From the NCBI GenBank assembly GCA_019787685.1, contig JAHNUO010000002.1:2666001-2730000 (forward strand): a stretch of DNA of 64,000 nucleotides. Reading direction: 5' to 3'. The position numbers were made by a program, and so were the translations under genes. Positions 33,668-46,781 of this stretch are shown here, in pieces. The notes under the pieces were generated by a model. That model did not search any database. It worked only from the letters and a program-made list of their open reading frames with translations, and was not told where the DNA came from. Origin of the DNA: Chiua virens. Its lineage: Eukaryota > Basidiomycota > Agaricomycetes > Boletales > Boletaceae. Position 1 is the first letter of the stretch. Each line of letters opens with the position of its first letter.

Positions 33668-36104
33668 ATGGCCGCAACTGTCACATCAGGGAGTTCCGTT
33701 CCACACTCTGGAAGGTCTTTATCCCCTTCAAGTCTAACGGCGGGAAAGAGCATGGATGGCGATCCAGAGTTGCATCAACCCCGGACCATCGCTGCAGAAC
33801 GTCAACGACGAAACCTTGATCTAGGAACCATGTTTTCTACAACTACGGGTTCAGAACATGAAACGAAACGAGCTATGGAGAGTCGCCATCTTATGATGAT
33901 AGGTATGATGTTATCTGAATCTGCTTCTATGGTACGGTGCGCAATCTTATTACGAATGTGTCTAGCCATAGGAGGAACCATCGGGACAGGTATCTTCTTG
34001 AGTGCTGGATCTGTGAGCACTATTGTCTTCTTTTTGCATTTGACGCTCATGCCTCGTTCGTCCAAAAGGCCATTGCACTCGCTGGTCCAGGCAGTGCCTT
34101 ACTCTCCTATGCAGTCGTCGGAGTATTTGTCTATGCCGTCGTCATATCATTGTACGTCCTTCCATTTCTAGGCAATTACATGTTCATCTTTTGTTTTAGA
34201 GGGGAAATGGCTGCCATGTTTCCGGTCTCTGGTGCATTCTCGACGTTCGGTACTCGATTCGTGTCTCCCGCCCTCGGATTTACCCTAGGTGATATATTCT
34301 CGCTACTGGAATTGAAATCTTGGACTTTAACTCACTTGGCATCTAGGGTGGAATTATTGGTTCCAGTGGTTCGTGGTGTGCTGATTCATTGTCTTGCATG
34401 TAGCTCATGTTTCATCGCAGGAGTCTGTCGATACGTGAGTACATCCATGCGAGCCACAGGTTTTACCCAAAGCAGACTACTTACTCCCGCTTTTAATCGT
34501 CTTCAGCGAGCGAGCTGACTGCAGCTGCTGTGATATTACAAGTAATGATTCGTACCCTCGACGCAGAACGGGCCGTGTGTGCTGATGGAACATTGCTTGT
34601 AGTTCTGGGCACCTCAAGTTCAACCTTGGCAATGGGCACTCGTGATCATCGCTCCGGTCTTCTTGATGCAACTGATACATGTTCGGGTCTACGGTATCAT
34701 CTTCCCCTAATTACATTTACGTGAAAGGTTTGACTCTCCGGACAGGCGAATCAGAGTACTGGTTTGCGTCCATCAAGGTCGCGTTGATCATCCTTTTCAT
34801 TTTCGTCGGCCTCATTTATGACTGGGGTGGGATAAAGGGTCATCCTGGCCCCGTAAGGACAGCCCGCTCAGGCAATCCCCATGACTGACCATGTTTTCAG
34901 GGGCTTTCGAATTTCCAAAACGGACAAGCGTTCATTGGTGGATTTGCCAACTTCGCACAAACGTTTGTGTACGCATTTTACTCGTTTGGTGGAGTAGAAC
35001 TAGTTGCTGTCGCTGCCGGCGAGTCAGCTCGCCCATGGAAAGCCGTTCCGAGTGCCGTGAAAGCGACGTTTGTCCGCATCGTGCTCTTTTATATCCTCAC
35101 CATCTTGACCATCGGTTTGTGCATCAACTGGAAAGATCCGACGCTACTCAGAGCAGCCTACAGTGAGTTCACATTTTGTACACCATACACGGTGTCTGAC
35201 ATGCCCCGTTGTAGACTCAGACGTGACTGCGTCCCCGCTGACTGTCGTATTCAACGGGCCGGCTTTGGTGCTGCTGTGCATGTCGTGAACGCAGTCTTGC
35301 TCACTGCCGTCTTGTCTGCGACCAACTCCGCTTTTTACGGAAGTTCGCGGCATGCTATTTTCTCTAGCTAGGGCAGGTCAAGCACCGCGCATCTTTGGGT
35401 GGGCGAACAAGCACGGCTGTCCCCATTCCTGCACTCCTGTGAGTCATTCACCACTGCTCCCGATGGGTCACGGGATGACCGCGTTTCGCAGCATGTCCCT
35501 CGCCGTCTCGTTCCTCGCGTTTTTGACCTCGATATGGGGCCAAGGCGTCGTCTTTACGTGGTTGCTCAACTTGACGGGTATATCGGCCCTGCTGGTGTGG
35601 GGCTCAGTGGGGCTCATTTCGCTCCGCTTCCGGGCAGCGTGGAAAGTGCAGGGACGACGGCTCTCTGATTTACCTTACACGCAACCCTTGTTTCCGCTGC
35701 TGCCCATCGGTGTCATTGTCCTCGCGACGGTCATGTTCGTCGCAGAGGGGTATTCGGCGGTCAAGGTAGAACCGTTCAGCGTCAGGGTCAGTATTTGATC
35801 GTGTCGGTGAGAACACAGGACTGACATATCTCTCGCACTCCTATCCTTGCTCGAACAGAACGTGGTTGCAACGTACATCGGCATTGTGTTGTACATCGTT
35901 CTCTACGTGGGCTATATCATGTACGAACGCCTCGTCCTCGGGAAACGGCAACATATCGTGCCACTGTTGGAGGTAGATTTGGAATCGGATGCAGCGTGGA
36001 AAGCAGGGGATGTGGCGCGTCTCCGGGAGGAAGAGGAGGAGGGATTATTAAGGTTACCCGAGGCTGGGGCTCGGTGGAAGGCTTTGCTCAAGCGGTTGAT
36101 GTAG
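33668..36104 (+). CDS. Amino-acid permease (APC superfamily, yeast-type)
   Basis: The gene encodes a polar N-terminus and then the hallmark first helix AIGGTIGTGIFLSAGS, ALAGPGSALLSYAVVGVFVY, GEMAAMFPVSGAFSTFGTRFV, GWNYWFQWFV, WALVIIAPVFLMQLIHV, YAFYSFGGVELVAVAAGESA, RMLFSLARAGQAP and about twelve membrane segments, ending at 36104. Such carriers take up amino acids by proton symport at the plasma membrane. Splicing around 34380-34510 requires a 14-nt microexon (near 34422-34435) that yields SLSIPSEL. Two one-base breaks occur close together: a missing C near 35252 (TTC-AACGG in VVFQRAGFG) and an extra C at 35351 (before MLFSLA). They cancel in number but leave the frame different between them. 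As conserved sequence continues on both sides, the gene is either recently damaged or affected by assembly indels. Confidence 0.85.
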
Positions 36105-38993
36105 CGATTTACCTGTGGCATGCGAACATTTAAACAATCACTGGCGAGCGACTCGGAACAGGTTGATCCGACTCTGAACCGGCGAGGGGATACTCGGCTG
36201 CATGCGACAATGTTAATACATACCATAAATGAGGTGCGTGGGTAGTGTGTCTTGCCATCGGCTCTCCTGGAGCGGGGCTCATGCAAACACCCCTCCTTTC
36301 GCCGCAGCTGTTCTCATGAAAGCCGCTTGACATTCGCACAATTTATCCCAAGATCTGAGCGCACAAGGACCGTAGCACATTGTGCACCGGTACATCGTTA
36401 CTGTTTCTAGGTAACTTCGCATCAAGATCAAACTCGTCTATCCATCATTCGTGGTGTCATTAACCGGGGCTGAGGGGAAGGACTCTCACTGGGTATGTAG
36501 ATGTCTTTGGACCAATGTGGGTATATTTTGGCCCCTACTACGTAATGCCGGTAGAAAAAAGGATTCCGGTGGGCAGTGTGGTGCGTGCGCACTTCGGATC
36601 TCATATGTCATCTGATCGGTTGCGAAGAACGACTTGGTGAGCGCGAGAAAGCTCACCTGACTCGAAGGAGCGAATCCGGGCGAAAATGCAAACGCCGGTC
36701 GTTGGCGCATTCACGACGACGCGATTGACTGAACGAATCATATAACAAGGTACACGTACCTTGCGAGAATCACCTGTGAACCGAAAGCCGCCGAAAGGGG
36801 GTCGAGGGCCAGGAGAGTCATGGTTTTTGCCATGGAGGAAAGGATCAACGGAGTGCACGAGTATGCTGCTGGAAGACGGACGTATGTTCGCACCGTACCT
36901 TGACGACGACACATCGATCCACGAGGGCATTTTTTTTCCTCTTCGATGGCGCCATCGTGGCGAACGAATCATTTGCCATCTCAGCGGTACGAGAACCCCC
37001 TGCCAGGCCCGCGGACTCGGGCCCGGGACCGATCTGGAGAAGGAGTTACCCCTCGACGGTTTTTTGTCAACTCCGTAATTGAATGAGTCCGCTGACACTG
37101 GCAGGAGCGGCGACCGAATCAATTGAGCTGAGAGGTTCGACAACGGAGAGAAAATAATACCTCGAAACTGTCGCCGCTCCTGGTATGTATGTATTGGCAC
37201 GATGGCGTGCCTGACCGGACGTTGAGAACCGTATGAAATGAAGCTCGATAGGATCCGCGACCGCATTCAATCATAGACGTTGCCTGAAGGTCTGACAGTT
37301 GTTATTGACAGCCTCGACTTCTGGGTGCGTCAATAATCTCCTGTTACAGGCAAAAAGGGGGGCACACCGCTGCGCCACGATGGTGGAACCAGACGTGTTT
37401 GGGAGATGGTTCCTAGTTCGTTCCTCATCGCGATCACATCACATGAGCCCCTGGTCCCTTCAACGTTGCATCGACTCTCAGGGAGTGATTTTCAGCGATT
37501 CTAGAGTTCTGGTGATCACCGTGCGTTCAAGTTGGCACGTGTTGCCTCTCCACTTCTTGCGATTTGAATAGGGGTCGTCGTCGCCACGTTCTCCAAGTTC
37601 GAGAGGCCCATCATATCGATCATCAACGGGTAACTGTGCAGGTTGCAAATGACTGAGCTCGAATCTCCCTGCCATCATCCATCACGGCGGATGTCCGAAT
37701 TATTTTCCTTTTCGTTGCAAGACGTTACGCCCTGGGCGGGATTCTCTCCCTTCGAGTCAGGTCGGTTTCTCGCGCTTCAAAGTTGGTTGGCATGTATCTG
37801 AATGAGGTGCCCGCCGTAGCTTTACGTGGTAGAAGTGAATCCAACCCCTTTTGACCCAAAGACATCATCCCATGCCCGTTCTTGGTTTGGTCACGGATCA
37901 TGAGGTAGGTTGCCTAGGAACACTTTTTACACAAACGGTACGCACTAAGCAGTAAGGAGTTAGTATCTGATGACACGCGCCGGCATTGGGTAAGAGACCC
38001 TGAGGTGCGTCGTCTAGCCCAGCGCCGAGGCCTCTGCCTGGGCAGATCTCAATAACATCACCACATCTTGTTCGAAAAAAAAGAGACGAACATTGACTCG
38101 GAACAGGGCGACCATATCGTCATCGGGATCAATGCCCTGTGCATCCATCGTCGTCGCAACACTTGGCCCGTACCCTCGTCGACACGGTCGATAGTCACAT
38201 CAGTGAAGAAGCACTATTGGCAGATGCCGACGACACTCGTCACGAGTGTATCATCGACGTCAACGTCGTGGGTTTTCTTCCCATCCAGAAGCGCAAGACA
38301 TTCAACTTATGCAAGTGTGCGCCGCACAGGGTACCTATCCTCCCACCCCCTATCCATGGAGTCGGTCAATGTCTTTTTCGTCCATTTACGACATTCCGTC
38401 GAGCACAGCGTTCACATCAAACACAACACCATTTGAGTCCATCTTGCGTGTCGTTCCCATGTCGAATGAAAAAAGGTTGGAGCACGATCGCCGCGTGACC
38501 CTGTTAATGAGAAAAAAAATACATTGAAATAGAATAAAAAGAGGTAAGCGCCAACTTTGTTGCTCAGTGCATCGCCCTGGACCTGAACGCCGCACACAAG
38601 TGACGTGGCACAGAGCAGAAACTAAATATCCAATGGACCGGTACCATACCAAAAGGGCCATGATGACTATGCATCAGCTAGCGCGTGATCCGAGAACCCT
38701 TTCCCCATCGATGATCGCATATCTGGAATCAGGTTCGTATGCTTTACCTAGGGTGCCTATATGAAATCGCACATCCACGCGTTTCAGAGTTTCACTGATA
38801 GGTAGTGTCAGTTCATGTAACGCGATACCCTAATGCGTTCAAGATCCAAAGTGATCTACGTACAGCGGTGAAATACATGCGATCACGACTACACGAAACA
38901 TATTGAATAAATCATCATTCGAACAATAACAAAGGAACAAGAAGACCAGAAATGAACAGCAGAGGCCCGGGAAAATCCGTGCAATACATTCGC
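36105..38993. other. Gene-poor intergenic region with an inverted repeat
   Basis: Open frames on both strands overlap and show no family resemblance. A perfect 13-bp inverted repeat (CAGGAGCGGCGAC, 37102-37114, and its complement, 37170-37182) is the only clear structure. I cannot assign a gene. Confidence 0.4.
37102..37182. repeat. 13-bp perfect inverted repeat with 55-nt loop
   Basis: CAGGAGCGGCGAC at 37102-37114 is repeated as its reverse complement at 37170-37182. It could be a hairpin in a transcript or the ends of a tiny element; no target duplication is obvious. Confidence 0.5.
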
Positions 38994-41563
38994 TTATTCG
39001 TTCGCCCGTAGAGTAGCATATGAATACCCAGGTGACCCGTGGATACGCACAGGTCTGACTGGTCCACCACCATTTGCGGCTGTATTCGCGCCCGTGACGG
39101 AATCCACGAGGGAATCGTTGCTTGCAAGATAAGCAGGATCATTGTACATGTTTGGATTGTACCGGGAGTAAGACGGTCGAGACTGTTGAGATGCCAAGGA
39201 CGCACTCGACTGCCGCCGGGAAACACCAGAGTCGCGAACACTGGCACCACCCCCACTGTCGGCACTACCCGCAGTCTGAACTGGTTTGCCCCTGGAAACA
39301 CGTTGGACCCAAGCTATCACGTCTGCGGCGCCCCTCCGACGTGCTCGAAGGATTACTAGGTACGCCCTGAGGATAAGGATTTGCATTGTATCCAGCAGAC
39401 CGAGATATTGGAGGCGCCGGATACATGACTCCAGCTGGCACTGGTGACGTCGCATAGATAGATATCGGTGTCCTCGACCGATCACTTCCTCTCTCGGACG
39501 AAGGCGCGCCATATGGAGCACCGCCTGTACTTTGGGGTATAACCGGTACCTGAGAAGAACTATTGATATTTGTCGATGAGCTGAAACCCGGATGATGTTG
39601 GCTGTTCGGCGGAACAGCATAGAAATGCCCTGCCAAGTTTGCTTGACGAGTCACCGGAGAGTTCGGGGTCGGTGTACTCCGACCGACAGATGTGGGTGGC
39701 GCAGGGATCGGCAGAGCGTGGTGAGCGTGGTCGGGACTCAGCAAGCCATGCACAGGAACTTCTCCACGTCCTCTCGATGGTGCATCAGATGGGGGCCCTG
39801 ACTGCCGTTTTCATCCAATTAACGTTAGTGGATCCGGAAAGGGCCAGGAGAATGGAAGTAGTTACCGGAGGCTCAATGTTTATCTCAGGGACGGAACTAT
39901 CCGACGAGAGTGGTCTGCGTTGGTCGCTGTATTCGCTCCGCGTCTCTGTACGACCCTGACGTTCAGAAGTGCTCCGTCGGTGCCGCAAATCTGGTTGCTG
40001 CAGGACTCTTGGTGGAGATAGTGGTGTTGGAGTTGTGACTTGGGAGGGGCGATGTCGCGGAGGGGCATCGGGAGGTGGTTGAGAACGTGACTAGGGTTGT
40101 CACAGAAATTGACAGGTCAGCTGGCAGATTGAATTGAATTGTTAGATACTTACGCTTCCAGACTGTCGTCGCCATTGCTCGGCTTCGGTCGGATCAGAAT
40201 ACCGTAGTTCATCTGCCAGTTGCTGTTTTGATCTTCTATCCCGGCCTAGCGTTTCACTACTCCCCATTTCTCGGAACGAATTGCGCCCCGCCTGGGAGGT
40301 AGAAGCAATTGTTTGCGAGTAATCTGTCATCCGATCGGATCGCATGCTTGCATCTTCGTGGATGACACTCAGGCCCTGGGGGCGCCGACTGCCGGTTGGC
40401 AGACCGACTATGTCAAGCTGAGAAATAGTGGAGGCAGCGGACTGTTTTGCAGAGGTTATGGATTCATCGGGAGAAGCCCGACCCGGACGAGAGTAATTAT
40501 CATACATATAATCACGGCCTCTGCCTCTCTCTGAGGTCGCTCCCAGGGTTCGTTGAGAGGGCGTTGGAGAAGGTATATTTCGTTGCATTTCATGGGGAGG
40601 TGGGAGAGATATGTGGTGGTTAGCGTCGGCGGTTGGGATATAATTATCTGGAGGGACACGGACTTCGGAGTGGTGCACGCTCGGCGGCGAATTCTGAACT
40701 GAAGGAGGCCTCGTAAAAGGCGGCTCGGAAAGAGGCCCCGCCCATGGTTGAGCAATCGACGGCGGTCGAGAGGTGCGGCTGGTAGCTGACGGTGCAGAAA
40801 CTGAGCCAGGAGGGGGAATAATTCGGGGCTCAGTCGGTGTCAGAGGGATCACAGGACCCATTGGATGCCTGTGGGCACTGGGAGTCCTGCTGAGTCCGAT
40901 AGATGAATCTCGCCTACTGCGAGAGCTGGGACGCTCGTTTTCCAGTGATGAGTTGACCGGAGTTTCGAGTCGGTGGACCTCAGGGGCTAATCTAGAGCTA
41001 GAGGGTGGTGGAATAGGGCGAGGGTCTTCCAGGACTTCGATCTGTTCCGGTTCATCACGCTCCTCGAGTAGTCTATCGACCACAACGTCAGCGACTCCTC
41101 GCACCCCGTCATGACGATCGTCATTATAGGCTTCTCTATAACCCATATGCCTACCTCGGCGCACACCTTCTTCGAAACCCAATCGGCGACCCTCTTCCCT
41201 AGCCGATTCTATTAAACGATCCTCTTTGAGTCTACGCGCCTTGGAACGAGCAGAGGCGGCTACGGCCTCAGCTTCGTCGCGCTGAGCCTCGATAGCCTTG
41301 AGTACGTCCTGTGCACGAAGAATCTCATTTTGAGCATTGTTCAACTGCAACTTGTACAGCTTCAGCTCGTCCTGCGCGCGCATAGTTTCTTGCTGCGCAG
41401 TTATTCTGGCTTCATTAACAGCCTTGGCTCGCTGTATGGTTCCTTCTATGCGCGCTTCGGCCGCGTCGGCACGTCTGGTTTCGTGTTCCAGACGGTCAAA
41501 CGCAGTATAGAGTATCTTGCGGGTCTGTTTGGATTCGTACTCCTCGGTGACGAGCATATGCAA
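38994..41563 (-). CDS. Coiled-coil protein with long Pro/Ser-rich tail, unknown
   Basis: The main exon 41563-40142 begins with a long charged helix (about residues 10-130, such as TRRADAAEARIEGTIQ and LKLYKLQLNNAQNEILRAQD), followed by EEGRRLGFEEGVRRGRHMGY and then several hundred residues rich in Pro, Ser and Arg. Introns near 40140-40060 and 39800 lead to further low-complexity exons and a terminal part with SRPSYSRYNPNMYNDPAYLA, ending at 38994. Upstream sequence in frame (HERERVHSTASPRDLLHM) suggests the start may lie a little beyond 41563. At 39268-39270 one extra base in a three-base run separates QTSSDCG from SADSGGGASVRD. I do not recognise the family. The composition suggests a cytoskeletal or scaffold protein with a disordered tail. 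Confidence 0.65.
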
Positions 41564-42162
41564 CAGGTCTCGCGGAGACGCGGTAGAATGTACACGTTCC
41601 CGTTCATGACGGAATTTGTGACTAGGGACCGCGAGGAACTCGTGACGGGTGGTCCGTTAGGCCATCGTCGTCGAAGGGAGGGGGTGAGAGAAGAGACGTC
41701 CGGGGAGATAGAGAGGCTTGGTCGGATTCTGATGCGCTATCCCTGGAATATAGTATCAGTCATCCTTCGCCAAGAAGCTACATACGCCACGTACACTCGG
41801 TCTCGCCCAACCGGCCATGGATGTGACATGGACATTGAGCTTCACACATAAGCCATAAGCGTGAGTTGCGAACGCGAATAGGTGATTTGGACGTACATTG
41901 ACATGCCGGTGAATAGTTAGTAATGCCAATGAACACAGACGGGTAATAGCAAAACCATAGACAGATAAAGGATGTCTGTGTTCCAGAAGGACCGTCTCAG
42001 ACAAGAAGCGTGACGCGTATGAGTCATGTGATGTAATCCGAATTTGGGAAAGGCGTGACGTTGCTGATTCATTGTCACGCTGTATATGTGCGGCAGCCAC
42101 CTGAACCTTATTTTCTCATATCATCTCAATCACCTCCGGGTCGGGACAGGAGAACAAAAAGC
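41564..42162. other. Divergent promoter region
   Basis: This is the shared upstream region of the coiled-coil protein (-) and ribosomal protein L10a (+). It may contain a 5' exon of the former. Confidence 0.4.
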
Positions 42163-43107
42163 ATGAGGTGCGGTCAATGATACTGGCTCTCATACCCTTT
42201 TGTGATCGTTTCAAACAGCGGAAGCAAGCTCTCAGTGTCAAGCGTGCGGGGCTCCGTCAAAGAGCTTCTGGTGGCAGCCACCGATGAGAAGAGACGCAAC
42301 TTTGTAGAGACAATCGAACTTCAAATCGGTCTCAAAAACTACGACCCTCAGAGGGACAAACGTTTCTCTGGCACTGTAAAGTAAGAACAGCGCTCGTTTG
42401 ATCATCTTGTTGGGCATTGAGCTTTCGTTCTAGATTACCCAACATTCCCCGCCCTCGCATGTCCATTTGCATTCTCGCAGACGCCGCCGACATTGATCGT
42501 GCCAAGCAAATCGAACTAGAGTACATGTCGGTCGATGACTTGAAGAAGTATGGTTATCGTTCACCTTAACCAAACACTGGATAACCTCTGTCCGCAGGCT
42601 CAACAAAAACAAGAAGCTCGTCAAGAAACTCGCCAAGAAATATGACGCTTTCCTGGCTTCTGAAGCCCTTATCAAGCAGATTCCTCGTCTGCTCGGTCCC
42701 GGTCTCTCCAAAGGTATGGGTCGCCCGGCCCTGATGAGATTGGCGAGTGATTGATGATGGGATACTTGAATTCGTCTCCCCACAGCCGGAAAGTTCCCAA
42801 CTCCAGTTTCCCACTCGGAAGACCTGGCAAACAAGCTTGTTGAAGTCCGCTCGACTATCAAATTCCAGCTCAAGAAAGTTCTTTGTTTGGGAGTTGCCGT
42901 TGGTCACGTCCAGATGACGGACGATCAGGTGTTGGCCAACGTTATGCTGAGTACGTCCATGCTAACGTGCGTGGCGCTTCTGTTGTTGATCCTTACGTGT
43001 GCTTCATAGGCATCAACTTCTTGGTCTCGCTGCTCAAGAAGAACTGGCAAAACGTCAAGTCATTGCACATCAAGAGCACGATGAGCAAGCCTATTCGTAT
43101 ATTCTGA
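42163..43107 (+). CDS. RPL10A: 60S ribosomal protein L10a (uL1)
   Basis: The coding part of the first exon is only ATGAG (42163-42167). An intron 42168-42217 follows, so the N-terminus reads [19 protein letters not shown]. Later exons give [80 protein letters not shown] and [20 protein letters not shown] with a stop at 43105-43107, close to 217 residues as in other eukaryotic uL1 proteins. uL1 forms the mobile L1 stalk that guides E-site tRNA out of the ribosome. Four or five short introns are present, usual for fungal ribosomal protein genes. The sequence is intact and strongly conserved. Confidence 0.95.
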
Positions 43108-46100
43108 ACGGGCTGGTTAGGAGTCAGATTCGTGGGTATGGGATTTCGAAGTCGAGCGCCGTATCCGGTGTCATAATGCAAAACATGAAGCCCCGCACGC
43201 TTGGACCAACGGCTTTGAAGTGGGAAGCCGATTGGGAGCTGATGTGATGCTAGGATGCTAGGTTCTTGTTTCATTTCACTGCCCCACCGTATCTACTCAT
43301 TCCCATGTACTTTTTCGAATAATGCTTTCATGACATGTCGTATGCGAGACTTTGTTATTGAAAGCGTAGCAAAAACAACTCATGTCAGCATCACAGTTCC
43401 CAGAATCCGTTAGTTAGGCTCCGAGACGGTTCCCTGAATCAAGATTCTGGGATAGTGTGATTACTTTACTCACCGTATTCGTTAGTGGACACAGCCCCAT
43501 CGATGCTTGTCGGGTGCCTTCGCCGACAAAGTTTCATGCCACTTCCTCAATCAGTCCGACCCCAATTTCCGCCTTATCTGTCCTTGAACAGTTCATCCCC
43601 GCTATAGTATTTGGTTACGTGCTAAACTATTCGACAGATGAACTTCCTGGCAGAACCACTCACTATTTCGGAATAGCAACCTGTCAACCAAGGTTCAAAC
43701 CTTTCCGGAAAACTGTCCAAATCGTCATCAAAATGAGGGTACACAAACAGAAACATGCCCAGAGATATGACTTCCAGGTGCTAACCTCAACAAAAAGGCC
43801 GGAGCCAAACCTTCTGTCAATACCTAATGGTCACGTTGATTTCTCATATCTTTTTTTTTGTTATGGACGACAGGACATAGAGCGCAGGAAAATTTTGTGT
43901 CTCGTAAACCCACCTGTCAGCCAGAACGTCGCTTTCTCTCCACTAGCATTGATAAGGTCAGCAGGACTATGACCGTGGCAAGCATCGAGTGCGTTTCCGG
44001 CTCGGGAGAAGAAAAAAAGGGCTCGACCCAAATCAGATGCACTGTTTGGGTTAAGGAACTCGGAAAACCGATGTGCCTCTCCAGTTTTCACATCCGTCGT
44101 TTAGAGTGTCGGGCACTAACCCAAAACAAGAGGGACGACAAAGCCCACACAGTGTGACAAGAAAGAAATCTCGATTTGAACGACCAAGAATGCAAGTTCG
44201 CGTGATCGCGCCTGCCGTCATCCACATCCGTCTGGCCGGGTCGCTCGCTTGCTGCGCTTGACAAGGGCGCGCACGCTAAATTTCTCAGGTCCCAGACAAC
44301 TTTGCGTTGCCTGCTCTCAGCATTCTTGCATCTCACCATTTAAAGCGACTCCAGAACGTCGCTTGAGAAAGGGACCTCTACGTATACTCCGCCCATTAAG
44401 TACAGCCAAGTAGCATACGTTTGACATCGATGACGCGTCAGAGTCTGAGACTTGGTCTGGTCCAGCCATTGCCCGCTTTTCTGTACAGATTTTTTTTACA
44501 TAATATTTATTTTCAAAGCCACATTTGACGCCGGGAGTGAGACATGCAGTTGAATTCATCGCAAGCGATGTTTTTCGTGTTTGTGTTGTCTCCAGGTTGC
44601 GTGATATAATCAAAGGTCTACTGACATCATGTCGGCATAGAGTCCCTCAACATTCATTATAGAGTTCAGCTGAAAGGCGGGATATAACATGGTTGGTCGT
44701 CGGCTCCCCCATTGCCAATGGCAATGCCGAGACTCAGGACCCACGACCCTATACCGGTCCCGTGAATCTGGTCGCGTCACGGACTCCCCCGCAAACAAGG
44801 ATTGGAGTGGGGGACTTTTAATAAGTCCCCTCTGAGCGTTGACACCGACAGCACCGTACATATGTCGACTTGTCCATTTACGATGTTTCGGGTTCGACGG
44901 CTTCGGTCGTCATTCGACGTACCGACAGTTGACGTTGGCCATCGCCACGCAGTTCATACATGCAGAACGCCGGAGTAATCCAAGCCGGATATAGGTATAC
45001 GGCGCGATGTTTCCATTCGAGGGCCACGGGCGGGGCTTGTCAATCACGTTTACATTCCGCTGGGCCGCTCTGTGCTAAAGAGGAAGAAATGAATGTGCGA
45101 AGTGAGATGAGCCAGGAGTTCCGGAGGGAGAAAAGATTCCGGTCATTGGCTGGGGAAAAGTAACAAGTGTGACTGGTATGGAATAACGTAGGTTAACTCC
45201 TTCGAGGCTGTTCAGGTCTCACCCTGTGCTTGCCTGTAGATCTCGGACTCACAAGTCGTGGCCATGCGTGGATTAGTTCAGAGCGATAACCACAAGGCCT
45301 CCAGCTTGCTTTAAGATTGATGCGGCTGCGGACGGGAGAAGAGAATTCGAGGCTCTCTGCACGTGTCTCCCTTCGGTTTTCCGGCATCCGTGACAGAGAA
45401 TGAGTGCGGCAAGCACTTTAAAGTTCACTTTACCAGTTGATCGAGGTCATGAAAGAGGTGGGGTGTGAACGTGCCTACGACATGGTCTTTCGGTGTGGGA
45501 GAAAAGCTTGAGAACGCCGTCGGCGTCGACGAGCTGGGCGCACAAGGCGAGAAGATTATGTCACAGTAAGGTGGCGGTTTTTTTTTTTTCTCAACAAGCC
45601 ACTCGCTGTGTCAAAGCTGGACTTCGGGGTACGCCACGCATTGTATTCTGAGAGCTCAGCGAAACTGTTGTAGATCTTGGCATGTTTTGAGGCGGTGATC
45701 TGGACTGATTGTGGCGAGGGTGTTTTATGAGTATGAAAATGGGATCGGCCGATGCGAGCGGATTTGGAGAGGTGTTGACGGATATAAGCCGAGATAAGGT
45801 GAGGGAAAGATTGCTGGCCTCGCTGAGAGGGTGCGCCATCAGTTTCGTGTTAAATTGAGTATGAGCGATCAGCTGGCAGGCTGATGGGGTCCTCCGCTGG
45901 TGGATGAATGGGCGCTTGAGAGCAAGTTGCAAGGCTGGATCGTTTCCATGGTAAGAAAGTTGAAAGGCGGCGTGCTGAAAAGCGATCGGGCTCGCGATAT
46001 CAACCGATCAACAGTGTCGTACGCTTGAAATGACATGCCAATGAAGGAGGACAAATGATTGGTGATCGCACGTTGCTTGATACGTTGTTTACGTCTAGAC

Positions 46101-46781
46101 GGCACCGAAAAAGGGTTGGGGGGACTGGATTGGCGTGCCTGATCACAGAAAGGATGAAAATCGCCATACAGACACCACAAGGTTACGCTCAATATCGCTT
46201 GGTAGCCATTCAGTCAGCTGTTCGATTATAGACGCATCCGTTGGGCTGGGCCGTGACGTGGAGCTGAGAAGGTGGTTGACAGGTCACGTGCACGAAGACG
46301 AGGAAACACACAAAGTTGGAAGAAGGCGAGCAGAGAGGGGGGTTTATTTCAGCGCGGAACTGAGACTGAGAGAAGAGGAGGTGTTGTATAGAGCGGCCAT
46401 TGAGTATGAGGGTGTTCACACACATAGAAGACAGAAGGCCATACTGGAACTGTGCAAAAGGTTCCGCGCCGAAAATTATATTTGTGCGCATCCGTACAGG
46501 ACGGCATGTGCCGGCTGACGACGAGATCCAGATAACGGGAAAAGCCAAATTTGAGCCGTAAAGAGAAGGATGAATATTTCAGGGTCCGAAGAGTGTCATC
46601 GAATATATTGCTGACCGGTTGTGTGCTACACCCCATTTATTTCGTATATTTTTACCTGGTTTTATCCCATTTACGTATTTTTTTTCGTACTGCCTTGACA
46701 GGTACTTCCTCATAAGCCTGCTCCGAGTCTTCAAGGCTCGATCCCGTCGTCTCTGCAGCCCTGCAACATCCTCCATCACCC
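43108..46781. other. Large intergenic region, no gene recognised
   Basis: About 3.7 kb with several frames of 80-170 codons on both strands but no motif, no consistent splicing and frequent non-ATG starts. A T10 run lies at 45578-45590. The right end is the 5' flank of the zinc-finger gene, with pyrimidine-rich sequence near 46690-46770. I cannot support any gene here. Confidence 0.4.

Noticed and set aside
21835..36104. Secondary-metabolite gene cluster (methyltransferases, P450, permease)
   Set aside because: No backbone enzyme such as a PKS, NRPS or terpene synthase is present, and housekeeping genes (peroxiredoxin) lie between, so the grouping is probably chance.
36601..37266. 221-codon minus-strand frame overlapping a 105-codon plus-strand frame
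   Set aside because: Both strands are open over the same GC-rich stretch, neither shows a motif, and no splice partner was found.
43457..43972. 171-codon open frame on the plus strand
   Set aside because: It has no domain and ordinary composition for chance frames, and it overlaps frames of similar size on the other strand.
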